The position numbers were made by a program, and so were the translations under genes. This document shows positions 55,377 through 64,000 of a DNA stretch of 64,000 nucleotides, in pieces. Numbering within the stretch: position 1 is the stretch's first letter; each line of letters opens with the position of its first letter. This DNA is from Zeimonas sediminis (GTDB lineage: Bacteria; Pseudomonadota; Gammaproteobacteria; Burkholderiales; Burkholderiaceae_E). Below the pieces are notes generated by a model, which made no database searches, was not told the origin of the DNA, and worked only from the letters and a program-made list of their open reading frames with translations. The DNA is taken from NCBI RefSeq assembly GCF_023721795.1, contig NZ_JAMQYE010000001.1, forward strand, positions 248,001-312,000, written 5' to 3'.

Positions 55377-56453
55377 TCAGCGAAGCGCCGGATCCTCCGC
55401 CAGCGCGATCGCGCGGGCACAGGCGTCGAGCGCGGCATCGTCGCTGCCGGCCGCCTCGATCCGCCGCGCCGCGTCGATGCCCCGGTAGTTCTTGCCCATC
55501 GACTTGTCGTAGGCCGGGTCGTAGTGCGCCTCGAGCAAGGCGGTGACGAACTCGGCCCAGCGACCCGCCTGAGCCAGCTCGCACCATCCGTCGACCACGC
55601 GGCGGCCGTGCATCGGCGCCAGTCGCTCCAGTCGCTCGACGAGGGCCGCGCGGTCCTCGACGAAGTGCCGGTACTCGCGCAGCAGCAACTCGGCACGCTG
55701 CGCGACGGGCATCTCGATGCGACTGCAGTCGGCGGCCCGCATCCGGGCGATCAGGCCGTCGGGCACGTGGCACTGGCCGACGCGCCGGCTCTCGGATTCG
55801 ACGAAGACCGGCCGGGCCGGATCGAAGCGTCGCAGCGCGTCCCACAGCAGCGACTCGAAGCGCTTCTGCGAGGGCTGGACCGCGTCGGGCATCAGCCCGA
55901 GGACCGAGCCGCGATGGTTCGCGAGCGCCTCGAGGTCCAGGACCTGCGCGCCGAGCGCCGCGAGCCGCTGCAGGATCAGGCTCTTCCCGCTGCCGGTGCG
56001 GCCAGCGATCACGTGCAGCCGAAGCGCGTCGGGCAGCACCGCGAGATCGGCCACGACGCGCCGGCGAAAGGCCCGGTAGCCGCCTTCGAGCACCGCGGTG
56101 CGCCAGCCGACGCGGGCCATCACCGTCGCCAGCGAGCCGGACCGGTTTCCGCCGCGCCAGCAGTAGACCAGCGGCCGCCACTCGCGCGGCCGGTCGGCGA
56201 GCTGCGTCTCGAGGATCCCGGCGATGTTGCGCGACACGAGCGCAGCGCCGATCCGCTTGGCCGCGAACGAGGACTGCTGCGCGTAGATCGTGCCAACGCG
56301 GGCACGCTCGGCATCGTCGAGCACCGGCGTGGAAAGCGCGCCGGGCAGCCGGTCGTCGGCGAACTCCGACGGGCTGCGCGCGTCGAGGATCGCGTCGTAG
56401 TCGTCGAGCGACGCGATCGCCTCGTCGATGCCGACTACGACTGGATCCTTCAT
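55377..56453 (-). CDS. mnmH: tRNA 2-selenouridine synthase MnmH (SelU/YbbB)
   Basis: 358 residues. N-terminal rhodanese domain (ILDARSPSEFADDRLPGAL; Cys98 in LVYCWRGGNRSG is catalytic), then a P-loop domain with AGRTGSGKSLIL. It exchanges sulphur for selenium in mnm5s2U34 of tRNAs via a geranylated intermediate. No selD is in the window; one would be needed elsewhere for selenophosphate. Divergent from the DUF1178 gene; TAGAAT at 56499-56494 on the minus strand could be its -10. It is flanked downstream by the ppiD 3' end (convergent, 66 bases). Confidence 0.95.
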   Translation of the reverse strand: MKDPVVVGIDEAIASLDDYDAILDARSPSEFADDRLPGALSTPVLDDAERARVGTIYAQQSSFAAKRIGAALVSRNIAGILETQLADRPREWRPLVYCWRGGNRSGSLATVMARVGWRTAVLEGGYRAFRRRVVADLAVLPDALRLHVIAGRTGSGKSLILQRLAALGAQVLDLEALANHRGSVLGLMPDAVQPSQKRFESLLWDALRRFDPARPVFVESESRRVGQCHVPDGLIARMRAADCSRIEMPVAQRAELLLREYRHFVEDRAALVERLERLAPMHGRRVVDGWCELAQAGRWAEFVTALLEAHYDPAYDKSMGKNYRGIDAARRIEAAGSDDAALDACARAIALAEDPALR

Positions 56454-56554
56454 CGGGAGGGGGCTCGCGTGCGATCGGGGGAAGCGGACGGGGATTCTAG
56501 CAGCGGGGCCAGCCGCGAGGACTTACAATCGCGAATGAGCGGAAGAACGAATCG

Positions 56555-57025
56555 ATGAAAGTATTCAATCTGGCCTGCGGCCACGACCACCGGTTCGAGG
56601 GCTGGTTCGCGTCGGCCGACGACTACCAGGGCCAACTCGAGCGCGGCCTGATCGAGTGTCCGGTCTGCGGCGACCGGCAGATCAGCAAGCTGCCGAGCGC
56701 GCCGCGGCTGAACCTGTCCGGTGCGAGCGATCCCGCTTCTTCACGCGGGCCGGTGCCGGTCGAAGGCGGCGCGACGGCAGGGGCCGCGCCGACCCCGCAG
56801 CAGCTCCAGGCAATGTGGATGAAGCTCGCGCGCCACCTGGTGGAGAGCACCGAGGACGTCGGCGAGAACTTCGCCGAGGAAGCGCGCAGGATCCACTACC
56901 AGGAAGCGCCCGAGCGCGGGATCCGCGGCGTGGCCAGCGCGGAGGAGCGCGCCGAGCTCGCCGACGAGGGAATCGAGGTCTTCGCCTTCCCGCTGCCCCG
57001 CTCGATGAAGGACCCGATCCAGTAA
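56555..57025 (+). CDS. DUF1178 family protein
   Basis: 156 residues. The N-terminus MKVFNLACGHDHRFEGWFAS, the knuckle ECPVCGD near residue 35 and the FAEEARRIHYQEAPERGIRG block define DUF1178. The Cys/His residues at the N-terminus probably bind zinc in a rubredoxin-like knuckle; function is unknown. TACAAT at 56524-56529 is a -10 candidate. Convergent with the glutathione transferase gene. Confidence 0.9.
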   Translation: MKVFNLACGHDHRFEGWFASADDYQGQLERGLIECPVCGDRQISKLPSAPRLNLSGASDPASSRGPVPVEGGATAGAAPTPQQLQAMWMKLARHLVESTEDVGENFAEEARRIHYQEAPERGIRGVASAEERAELADEGIEVFAFPLPRSMKDPIQ

Positions 57026-57124
57026 GCGTGACCGCTCCCGCACGGGAGCCCCGGGGCGGGCCTGGGCAGGCGCGCGAACACGCCGCAGGCCACGGCGCCT
57101 TCCCGCCCCCGCCTTGGGCGCTTC

Positions 57125-57820
57125 TCAGCGCTTCTGGTACTGCGTGCCGCCGAAAAGCGCTTCGCGGGCCTTCGGGTCGAGCAGCGGCTTGCGCCGGTCG
57201 GCCAGCACGGTCAGCGCCCGCTGCACGGCAGGGCGCGCGCCGATCGCGTCGTACCAGCGCTTCACGTTCGGGTAATCGGCCAGGTCGATCCCCTGGTTCT
57301 CGTGCGAGCGCGTCCAGGGCCAGCAGGCCATGTCGGCGATCGTGTACTCGCGGCCGGCCAGCCAGGCGCCGGTCCTCCCGAGCTGGCGGTCGAGCACGCC
57401 GTACAGGCGCTTCGCCTCGTTCGTGTAGCGCTCGATCGCGTAGTCGATCTTCTGCGGCGCGTAGATCCGGAAGTGGTGGGCCTGGCCGAGCATCGGGCCC
57501 AGGCCGCCCATCTGGAACATCAGCCACTGCAGCGTCTCGTAACGGCCGCGGGTGGTCTTCGGCAGGAACTTGCCGGTCTTGCCGGCCAGGTACACCAGGA
57601 TCGCTCCGGACTCGAACAGGGAGATCGGCTTGCCGTCGGGGCCGTCGGAGTCGACGATCGCCGGGATCTTGTTGTTCGGACTGATCTTCAGGAACTCGGG
57701 GTCGAACTGCTCGCCGGCGCCGATGTCGACCGCATGCACCGCATACGGCAGGCCGCACTCCTCGAGCATGATGTGCACCTTGTGGCCGTTGGGCGTGGGC
57801 CAGGTGTAAAGGTCGATCAT
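57125..57820 (-). CDS. Glutathione S-transferase, Nu class (YfcG/YghU-like)
   Basis: 231 residues from ATG 57820. Thioredoxin-like N-domain beginning MIDLYTWPTPNGHKVHIMLEE (TPNG is the Nu-class active-site motif), with KISPNNKIPAIVD and SLFESGAILVYLA binding glutathione, then the all-helical C-domain. E. coli YfcG shows disulphide reductase activity. It is at the 3' end of the acyl-CoA operon strand but separated by a large hairpin, so co-transcription is uncertain. Confidence 0.92.
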   Translation of the reverse strand: MIDLYTWPTPNGHKVHIMLEECGLPYAVHAVDIGAGEQFDPEFLKISPNNKIPAIVDSDGPDGKPISLFESGAILVYLAGKTGKFLPKTTRGRYETLQWLMFQMGGLGPMLGQAHHFRIYAPQKIDYAIERYTNEAKRLYGVLDRQLGRTGAWLAGREYTIADMACWPWTRSHENQGIDLADYPNVKRWYDAIGARPAVQRALTVLADRRKPLLDPKAREALFGGTQYQKR

Positions 57821-57864
57821 CGCTTTTCCCCAGTGTTCGACGGTGAGAGAAGCATACGACCGAG

Positions 57865-58071
57865 CCCGCTGCGCGGTGCGGCGCCGATTTGGCGGCTTGG
57901 GCCGAGCCGCGAGCGACCGAAAGGATTTCCGCGGGCGCCCGCTCGCCGCGGGGCGAAGCCCCCTGCGAGGCGGGCGCGGAAATCCGAGGTCGGAGCGGGC
58001 GGGCGAAGCCCGATCCCCGCGCAGCGGGGACCGGCCCCCGCCGCCAAATCGGCGCCGCACCGCGCAGCGGG
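57865..58071. repeat. Large nested inverted repeat between GST and acyl-CoA dehydrogenase genes
   Basis: Arms 57865-57896 and 58040-58071 are perfectly complementary over 32 bases. Inside, GGATTTCCGCG (57923-57933) pairs with 57975-57985, and the apex is GGGGC-GAA-GCCCC at 57950-57962. Additional hairpins with a GCGAAGC loop (around 58001) and CCCCGC-GCA-GCGGGG are present on the right side. It fills most of the 271-base gap 57821-58091, with no gene. Confidence 0.88.
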
Positions 58072-58091
58072 CGGCGCATGCAGCGAAGAGT

Positions 58092-59357
<1,266 letters not shown>

Positions 59358-59439
59358 CTCTTGTCTCTCCTTTGAAATCTTCGGGCCTGCGCCGGCGCCG
59401 ACACGTCGGCTCCCGGTGCGGCGCCTCGGGTGACTCGGG

Positions 59440-60546
59440 TCAGCGGACCCGCTGCGCGATCTCCCAGCCCATCTCGGCCAGCGGCCGCGCGCGGCGCCCC
59501 TGCTCGAGCGCGCGCGCGCTGGAGGCGGTGCCGTCGACCGCCCGCTTCATGATCCCCTGCAGGATCGCGGCCAGCCGGAACATGTTGTAGGCGATGTAGA
59601 AGTCCCAGTTGGCCATGACGGCGTCGGGATCGCGGTTCGTGCGCCGGCAGTAGGCCTCGACGTACTCGCGCTCGGTCGGGATGCCCAGCGCCTTGTGGTC
59701 GAGGCCGCCGATGCCGCGGAACTGGCCCGGCTCGATGTGCCAGCTCATGCAGTGGTACGAGAAATCGGCGAGCGGGTGGCCCAGCGTGGACAGCTCCCAG
59801 TCGAGGATCGCGCGGACCTTCGGCTCGGTGCGGTCGAACATCAGGTTGTCGAGCCGGTAGTCGCCGTGGACGATCGAGGTCTCGTCGCTGTCGGGGATGT
59901 GATGCGGCAGCCACTCGATCAGGCGGTCCATCGCCTCGATCTTCTCGGTTTCGGAGGCCTGGTACTGCTTGCTCCAGCGGCCGATCTGGCGCGCGAAATA
60001 GTTGCCGGGCTTGCCGTAGTCGGCCAGGCCGATCGCCTTGTAGTCGACCGAGTGCAGCGCGGCGATAACGCGGTTCATCTCGTCGTAGATCGCGCCGCGC
60101 TCGGCCGGGCTCATGCCGGGCAGGCTCTGCTCCCAGAGCACCCGGCCCTCGACGAACTCCATCACGTAGAAGGCCCGGCCGATCACCGACTCGTCTTCGC
60201 ACAGCAGGTAGACCTTGGCCACCGGCATGCCGGCGCGGCCCAGCGCCTCGAGCACCCGGTACTCGCGCTCGATCGCGTGCGCCGACGGCAGCAGCTTCGA
60301 GACGGGCCCCGGCTTGGCACGCATGACCCAGCTGCGGGTCGGGGTGAGCAGCTTGTAGGTCGGGTTCGACTGGCCGCCCTTGAACATCTCGACCGAGAGC
60401 GGGCCCTCGAAGCCCTCGATGCGCTCGCGCAGGAAGCGCTCGAGCACGGGAACGTCGATCCGGTGCCGTTCGGGCACCTCGGTGGTTCCGCTGTTGGCCT
60501 GCTGGGCGCCGCCCTGGGCGGCCTGGTCGGCGGGGGATGCGGTCAC
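59440..60546 (-). CDS. APH-family phosphotransferase (ACAD10/11 kinase domain-like, LvaA-like)
   Basis: 368 residues from GTG 60546, overlapping the enoyl-CoA hydratase stop (GTGA). Aminoglycoside-phosphotransferase fold: [10 protein letters not shown] (nucleotide loop), catalytic [15 protein letters not shown] (HGD-x-R-x-DN) and [16 protein letters not shown] with the metal Asp. The same domain forms the N-terminus of ACAD10/11. In Pseudomonas LvaA it phosphorylates the 4-hydroxyl of 4-hydroxyvaleryl-CoA. The first 25 residues are low-complexity. Confidence 0.9.
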   Translation of the reverse strand: MTASPADQAAQGGAQQANSGTTEVPERHRIDVPVLERFLRERIEGFEGPLSVEMFKGGQSNPTYKLLTPTRSWVMRAKPGPVSKLLPSAHAIEREYRVLEALGRAGMPVAKVYLLCEDESVIGRAFYVMEFVEGRVLWEQSLPGMSPAERGAIYDEMNRVIAALHSVDYKAIGLADYGKPGNYFARQIGRWSKQYQASETEKIEAMDRLIEWLPHHIPDSDETSIVHGDYRLDNLMFDRTEPKVRAILDWELSTLGHPLADFSYHCMSWHIEPGQFRGIGGLDHKALGIPTEREYVEAYCRRTNRDPDAVMANWDFYIAYNMFRLAAILQGIMKRAVDGTASSARALEQGRRARPLAEMGWEIAQRVR

Positions 60547-61373
60547 TGTCGGTCTTCCTTCGGGGACTGGCTGGCCGCGGGCGGCGGCTCGTTGCGGTGA
60601 TAGCGTGGGACGCGCTTTTCCAGGAAGGCCGTGATGCCTTCGCCGGCGTCGTCGTGGTGCAGGGCGGCCACGAAATTGTCGCGCTCCCGAACCAGCTGGT
60701 GCGCGAGCGCCTCGCGTTCGCCGGCCGCGAGCAGGGACTTGACCCGGCCGAGCGCGAAGGCAGGCCCGTCGGCCAGCTCGCTGGCGCGGGCGAGCGCCGC
60801 GCGCAGCGCGTCGCCCGGCTCGGTCAGCTCGCTGACGATGCCCAGCGAATGCAGGCGGGCGGCGCCGACCGGATGGCCGGTGGCGAGGATCTCGTAGGCG
60901 AGCGGGTAGGGCAGGCGCGTGGCGAGCCAGTGGCTCGCGCCGCCGTCGGGGGTCAGGCCGACCCGGATGTAGGACATGACGAAGCGCGCGTTCTGCGCGG
61001 CCACCAGCATGTCGCAGGCGAGCGCCAGCGAGAAGCCTGCCCCGGCGGCGGCGCCCTCGACTGCCGCGATGACCGGCTTCGGGCAGTCGCGGATCGCTGC
61101 GACCCACTCGTGCAGCGTGTCGATCGAGGCGGCCTGCACCTCGGGCGGCTGCGAGCGATTGCCGAGCAGCCGGTTCAGGTTGCCGCCGGCGCAGAAGTGC
61201 TCGCCGTCGCCGGCGATGACGACGGCCCGCACGGCCGGGTCGGCGGCGGCCCCCTTCAGCGCCGCGATGCCGTCCCGGTAGATGTCCGGGTGCAGCGCAT
61301 TGCGCGCGTCCGGGTTCGAGATCGTCAACTGCAGGACCGCGCCCTGCATCGTGGAGAGCAGGCGGGCGGCCAT
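60543..61373 (-). CDS. Enoyl-CoA hydratase/isomerase family protein
   Basis: 276 residues. Crotonase fold: AVRAVVIAGDGEHFCAGGNL (oxyanion loop), AAVEGAAAGAGFSLALACD (second oxyanion half) and VGLTPDGGASHWLATRL with the active-site acidic position as Asp, a PaaG-like feature, so hydratase versus isomerase is undecided. The C-terminus is extended with a Pro/Ser tail. Three bases after the dehydrogenase stop, overlapping the kinase start: part of the four-gene operon. Confidence 0.9.
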   Translation of the reverse strand: MAARLLSTMQGAVLQLTISNPDARNALHPDIYRDGIAALKGAAADPAVRAVVIAGDGEHFCAGGNLNRLLGNRSQPPEVQAASIDTLHEWVAAIRDCPKPVIAAVEGAAAGAGFSLALACDMLVAAQNARFVMSYIRVGLTPDGGASHWLATRLPYPLAYEILATGHPVGAARLHSLGIVSELTEPGDALRAALARASELADGPAFALGRVKSLLAAGEREALAHQLVRERDNFVAALHHDDAGEGITAFLEKRVPRYHRNEPPPAASQSPKEDRQ

Positions 61374-61376
61374 GGC

Positions 61377-62921
61377 TCAGTCTTCCTGGAGCAGCGACAG
61401 GCCGAGCTGGGCGCGGCGGCGGAGCCACGCGCCGGGGCGATAGCGCGGATCGCCGGTCAGCCGGTGCATGTTGGCGAGGATCTCGAGCACGGTCGGCGCC
61501 CCCAGCATGTCGCCCATGGTGAGCGGGCCGCGAGGGTAGCCCAGGCCGATGCGCACCGCGGTGTCGATGTCGGCCGGCGACGCGATCCGCAGCTGGGCGA
61601 TCTCGGTGGCGATCGAGACGATCATCGCGACGACCCGCTGCGCGATGAAGCCCGGGCTGTCGCGCAGCACCGAGACCTTCGCGCCGTCGGCGGCGAACAG
61701 CGCGTGCGCGGCATCGCGCCACTGCGGCTGCGTGGCCGGGGTGGTCATCAGCACCCGGCGCTGGCAGGCGCCGGTGGCGATCGGGAACAGCGTGTCGATC
61801 GCGACGACCCGCTCGGCGGGCAGGCCGGCGGCGGCGGCGGTGGCGTCGAGCCCCAGCGGGGCGACCAGCACCAGCGCCGCGGCCGAGGGCTCCTCGCCGG
61901 TCTCGATCGTGGCGCCCAGGCCGGCGGCGGTTTCGGCGACCAGCGCCTGGCGCGGGCCGGGCGCGACCCAGACCGGCGGCAGCACGGCGATCGCCGGCAC
62001 GGGCGCTTCCGGCGGCGCGACGGCCTTGCCGTCCTGGTAGCGGTAGAAACCCTCGCCGGTCTTGCGGCCGTACAGGCCCGCCGCGATCCGCTGCGCGGTG
62101 ATCGCGGTCGGGCGGAAGCGCGGCTCGTCGTAGAACTGGCGGTAGATCGACTCCATGACCGGGTGAGATACGTCGAGCCCGGTGAGGTCCATCAGCTCGA
62201 AGGGGCCGAGCCGGAAGCTGCTGCCGTCGAAACCGACCTGCTCGCGCAGGATCCGGTCGATCGTCGGGACGTCGGCGACGCCTTCGGACAGCGCCTTCAG
62301 CGACTCGGTGCCGAAGCCACGGCCGGCGTGGTTGACGATGAAGCCGGGCGAGTCCTGCGCGACGACCGGCAGGTGGCCGGTGGCGCGCGTGAGCGCGACC
62401 ATGGACTCGACGATCGCGGAGTCGGTGCGCACGCCGTCGATCACCTCGACGACCTTCATCAGGGGCACCGGGTTGAAGAAGTGCCAGCCGACGACCCGGC
62501 CAGGCAGCTTGCAGGCCGCCGCGATCTCGGTGACCGACAGCGACGAGGTGTTCGTGGCGAGCACGCAGCCGGGGCCCACGACGGGCTCGAGCTCGGCGAA
62601 CAGCGCGCGCTTGGCGTCGAGGCGCTCGACGATCGCTTCCACGACCAGGTCGCAGCCGGCGAGGTCGGCCAGCGCGCTGGCCGGCTTCAGCCTGCCGGCC
62701 GAGGCAGCCGCGGCCTCGGCACTGATGCGGCCCTTCTCGGCCAGCTTCGCGAAGGTGTCGCCGATCTGCGCGATCGCCGCGGCGACCGCGTCGGGATTGC
62801 TGTCGAACAGGCGGACCGGCACGCCCGACTGCGCGAGGAGCTGGGCGATGCCGCGCCCCATGGCGCCGGTGCCGACGATGCCGGCCTGCTTGTACGGATG
62901 GGTGGTGGCTGGTGCGCTCAT
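61377..62921 (-). CDS. 3-hydroxyacyl-CoA dehydrogenase, PaaH type
   Basis: 514 residues from ATG 62921. NAD-binding GIVGTGAMGRGIAQLLAQSG at the N-terminus, LATNTSSLSVTEIAA, GWHFFNPVPLMKVVEVI (catalytic His), KTGEGFYRY at the end of the first C-domain, then a second 3HCDH C-domain (GFIAQRVVAMIVSIATEIAQL, DIDTAVRIGLGYPRGP). The double C-domain and 500-residue size match PaaH/PaaC-type enzymes. First gene of the operon; divergent from the second glutathione transferase. Confidence 0.93.
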   Translation of the reverse strand: MSAPATTHPYKQAGIVGTGAMGRGIAQLLAQSGVPVRLFDSNPDAVAAAIAQIGDTFAKLAEKGRISAEAAAASAGRLKPASALADLAGCDLVVEAIVERLDAKRALFAELEPVVGPGCVLATNTSSLSVTEIAAACKLPGRVVGWHFFNPVPLMKVVEVIDGVRTDSAIVESMVALTRATGHLPVVAQDSPGFIVNHAGRGFGTESLKALSEGVADVPTIDRILREQVGFDGSSFRLGPFELMDLTGLDVSHPVMESIYRQFYDEPRFRPTAITAQRIAAGLYGRKTGEGFYRYQDGKAVAPPEAPVPAIAVLPPVWVAPGPRQALVAETAAGLGATIETGEEPSAAALVLVAPLGLDATAAAAGLPAERVVAIDTLFPIATGACQRRVLMTTPATQPQWRDAAHALFAADGAKVSVLRDSPGFIAQRVVAMIVSIATEIAQLRIASPADIDTAVRIGLGYPRGPLTMGDMLGAPTVLEILANMHRLTGDPRYRPGAWLRRRAQLGLSLLQED

Positions 62922-63053
62922 CACACCGATTCTACTGGAGCGGACGTTACACTGGCCGCAGGGAGATTCCGATCCGGCGCCCGGCGGGGCAGGTCCGCCG
63001 GCGCGCCGCGGGCCGGAATCGTGGCCCGAGGACGCAAGACGGAGACGCCATCC

Positions 63054-63719
63054 ATGCTCACGCTCGCCGGTTTTTCGGTCAGCAACTACCACAACAAGGT
63101 CAAGCTCGCCCTGCTGGAAAAAGGCATCCCCTTCGACGAGGAGCTCAACTGGGCCTCGAAGGACGAGGAGACGCTGTGCTGCAGCCCGCTCGGCAAGGTG
63201 CCGTTCCTGAAGACCGATCGCGGCGCGCTGTGCGAATCGCAGGTGATCCTCGAGTACCTCGAGGACGCGTATCCGCAGAAGCCGCTGCTGCCGGCCGACC
63301 CCTGGGAGAGGGCGAAGGTCAGGGAGCTCGTGGTCTTCGTCGAGCTGCACCTGGAGCTGGTCGCGCGAAGGCTCTACCCGCAGGCCTTCTTCGGCGGCAA
63401 GGTCTCCGCGTCGACGATCGACCGGACCCGCCCGGAGCTCGAGCGCAACCTGGCCGCCTTCGCCCGCCTGGCCCGGTTCTCGCCCTTCGTGGCCGGAGAT
63501 CGCTTCACGCTGGCCGACTGCGCCGCCTGCGTCCACCTGCCGGTGGTGTCGATGGCCTGCAAGGCGATCTGGGGCGAGGACCTGCTGGCCGGCCTGCCGG
63601 TGCGCGACTACCTGAAGCTGATGCGCGAGCGCGAGTCGGTCAGGCGGATCGATGCGGACCGCAAGGCCAACGCCGAGCTGATGGCGCGCGAGAAGCCCTT
63701 CGCGGCGCCGGCGGCCTGA
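63054..63719 (+). CDS. Glutathione S-transferase family protein
   Basis: 221 residues from ATG 63054, GGAG upstream. LTLAGFSVSNYHNKVKLALLEK with GKVPFL and ALCESQVILEYLED is the thioredoxin-like N-domain; the active-site Ser/Cys position reads SVSNY. The C-domain has FVAGDRFTLADCAACVHLP, the N-capping box. Substrate unknown. It is divergent from the acyl-CoA operon, separated by 132 bases without other features. Confidence 0.9.
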   Translation: MLTLAGFSVSNYHNKVKLALLEKGIPFDEELNWASKDEETLCCSPLGKVPFLKTDRGALCESQVILEYLEDAYPQKPLLPADPWERAKVRELVVFVELHLELVARRLYPQAFFGGKVSASTIDRTRPELERNLAAFARLARFSPFVAGDRFTLADCAACVHLPVVSMACKAIWGEDLLAGLPVRDYLKLMRERESVRRIDADRKANAELMAREKPFAAPAA

Positions 63720-63747
63720 GCGGCACGCAACCGGGGAGCCGCCAGCG

Positions 63748-64000
63748 ATGAGCCACGACGCCTTCGCCGCCCTGGCCGACGGCCGGCCGGTCGCCTGCGT
63801 GGACGTCGGCGGCACCAAGGTCTCGGTCGCCCTGGCCGACGCCCGGGGTTTCGTCGAGCGGCGCGTCGAGCCGACGGTGAGGCAGGGTCCGCCCGAGGCG
63901 CTCGCCCGCCAGGTGATCGGGATGCTCGAGGCCGCCTGCCGGCGGGCCGGCGTGCCGGACGAGCGCCTCGCCGGGATCGGGGTCGCGGCCTGCGGCCCGT
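63748..64000 (+). CDS. ROK-family sugar kinase (3' partial)
   Basis: The first 84 codons of a gene running off the window, 28 bases after the glutathione transferase. PVACVDVGGTKVSVALAD is the phosphate-1 ATP-binding motif of ROK/ASKHA kinases, and LAGIGVAACGP the second conserved piece. A glucokinase or N-acetylmannosamine/N-acetylglucosamine kinase type; substrate cannot be told from this part. Confidence 0.8.
   Translation, partial: MSHDAFAALADGRPVACVDVGGTKVSVALADARGFVERRVEPTVRQGPPEALARQVIGMLEAACRRAGVPDERLAGIGVAACGP

Overview
The window is 64 kb of very GC-rich (roughly 70% by eye) bacterial chromosome with a dense, almost gap-free set of core genes. The content and order point to a betaproteobacterium of the Burkholderiales: bamD/rluD/pgeF next to phaC-phaB-phaR-rimO, tsaB-rimI-udg next to lplT/alr-radA, hpnCDE, and tig-clpP-clpX-lon-hupB followed by tRNA-Val, tRNA-Asp and ppiD. 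No phage, plasmid, insertion sequence, CRISPR array or rRNA operon is visible. I do not assign a genus.

Layout. 1-5.8 kb: MoxR-type ATPase (5' end cut off), its VWA partner, a convergent PP2C phosphatase, a small DUF465 protein and a DinG/YoaA-type helicase. 5.9-15.3 kb: bamD and rluD with overlapping divergent start codons, pgeF, a small membrane protein, the polyhydroxybutyrate genes phaC (with an unusual Ala/Lys/Arg-rich N-terminus), phaB and phaR, then rimO and metY. 15.3-25.7 kb: an MFS transporter, a MAPEG protein, serB and mfd on the minus strand, then ispD-ispF, a TrpB2-type enzyme, a small GNAT protein and a lipoate-ligase-like protein. 25.9-28.6 kb: a DUF3501 / Fe-S oxidoreductase / rubrerythrin group. 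28.7-31.3 kb: an OmpR/EnvZ-type two-component system divergent from a small exported protein, with a repeated GTAA-type box between them. 31.3-37.3 kb: tsaB-rimI-udg, lplT, alr-radA. 37.4-41.5 kb: squalene-forming hpnCDE overlapping a patatin-like phospholipase gene. 41.5-45.8 kb: an RND efflux pair. 46.4-55.3 kb: tRNA-Leu and the protein-quality-control block tig, clpP, clpX, lon, then hupB, two tRNAs and ppiD. 55.4-64 kb: mnmH, DUF1178, a glutathione transferase, a four-gene acyl-CoA operon (3-hydroxyacyl-CoA dehydrogenase, enoyl-CoA hydratase, APH-like kinase, ACAD11-like dehydrogenase), another glutathione transferase and the start of a ROK kinase.

How the parts fit: carbon storage (pha genes) sits beside acyl-CoA catabolism; hopanoid precursor synthesis is coupled to a lipase; envelope assembly and stress functions (bamD, ppiD, lplT, a Cpx-like two-component pair, an RND pump) and ATP-dependent proteolysis (clpXP, lon) are all present.

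The most unusual feature is non-coding. Several gaps are filled by long, nearly perfect nested inverted repeats (15271-15509, 25733-25856, 26461-26539, 45841-45990, 46163-46318, 57865-58071). Two of them (45841-45990 and 46163-46318) share an approximately 90-bp core in opposite orientation, while their 29-30-bp outer arms differ in sequence yet are each self-complementary, and the apical stem shows a compensatory two-base-pair change. They look like members of a structured repeat family.
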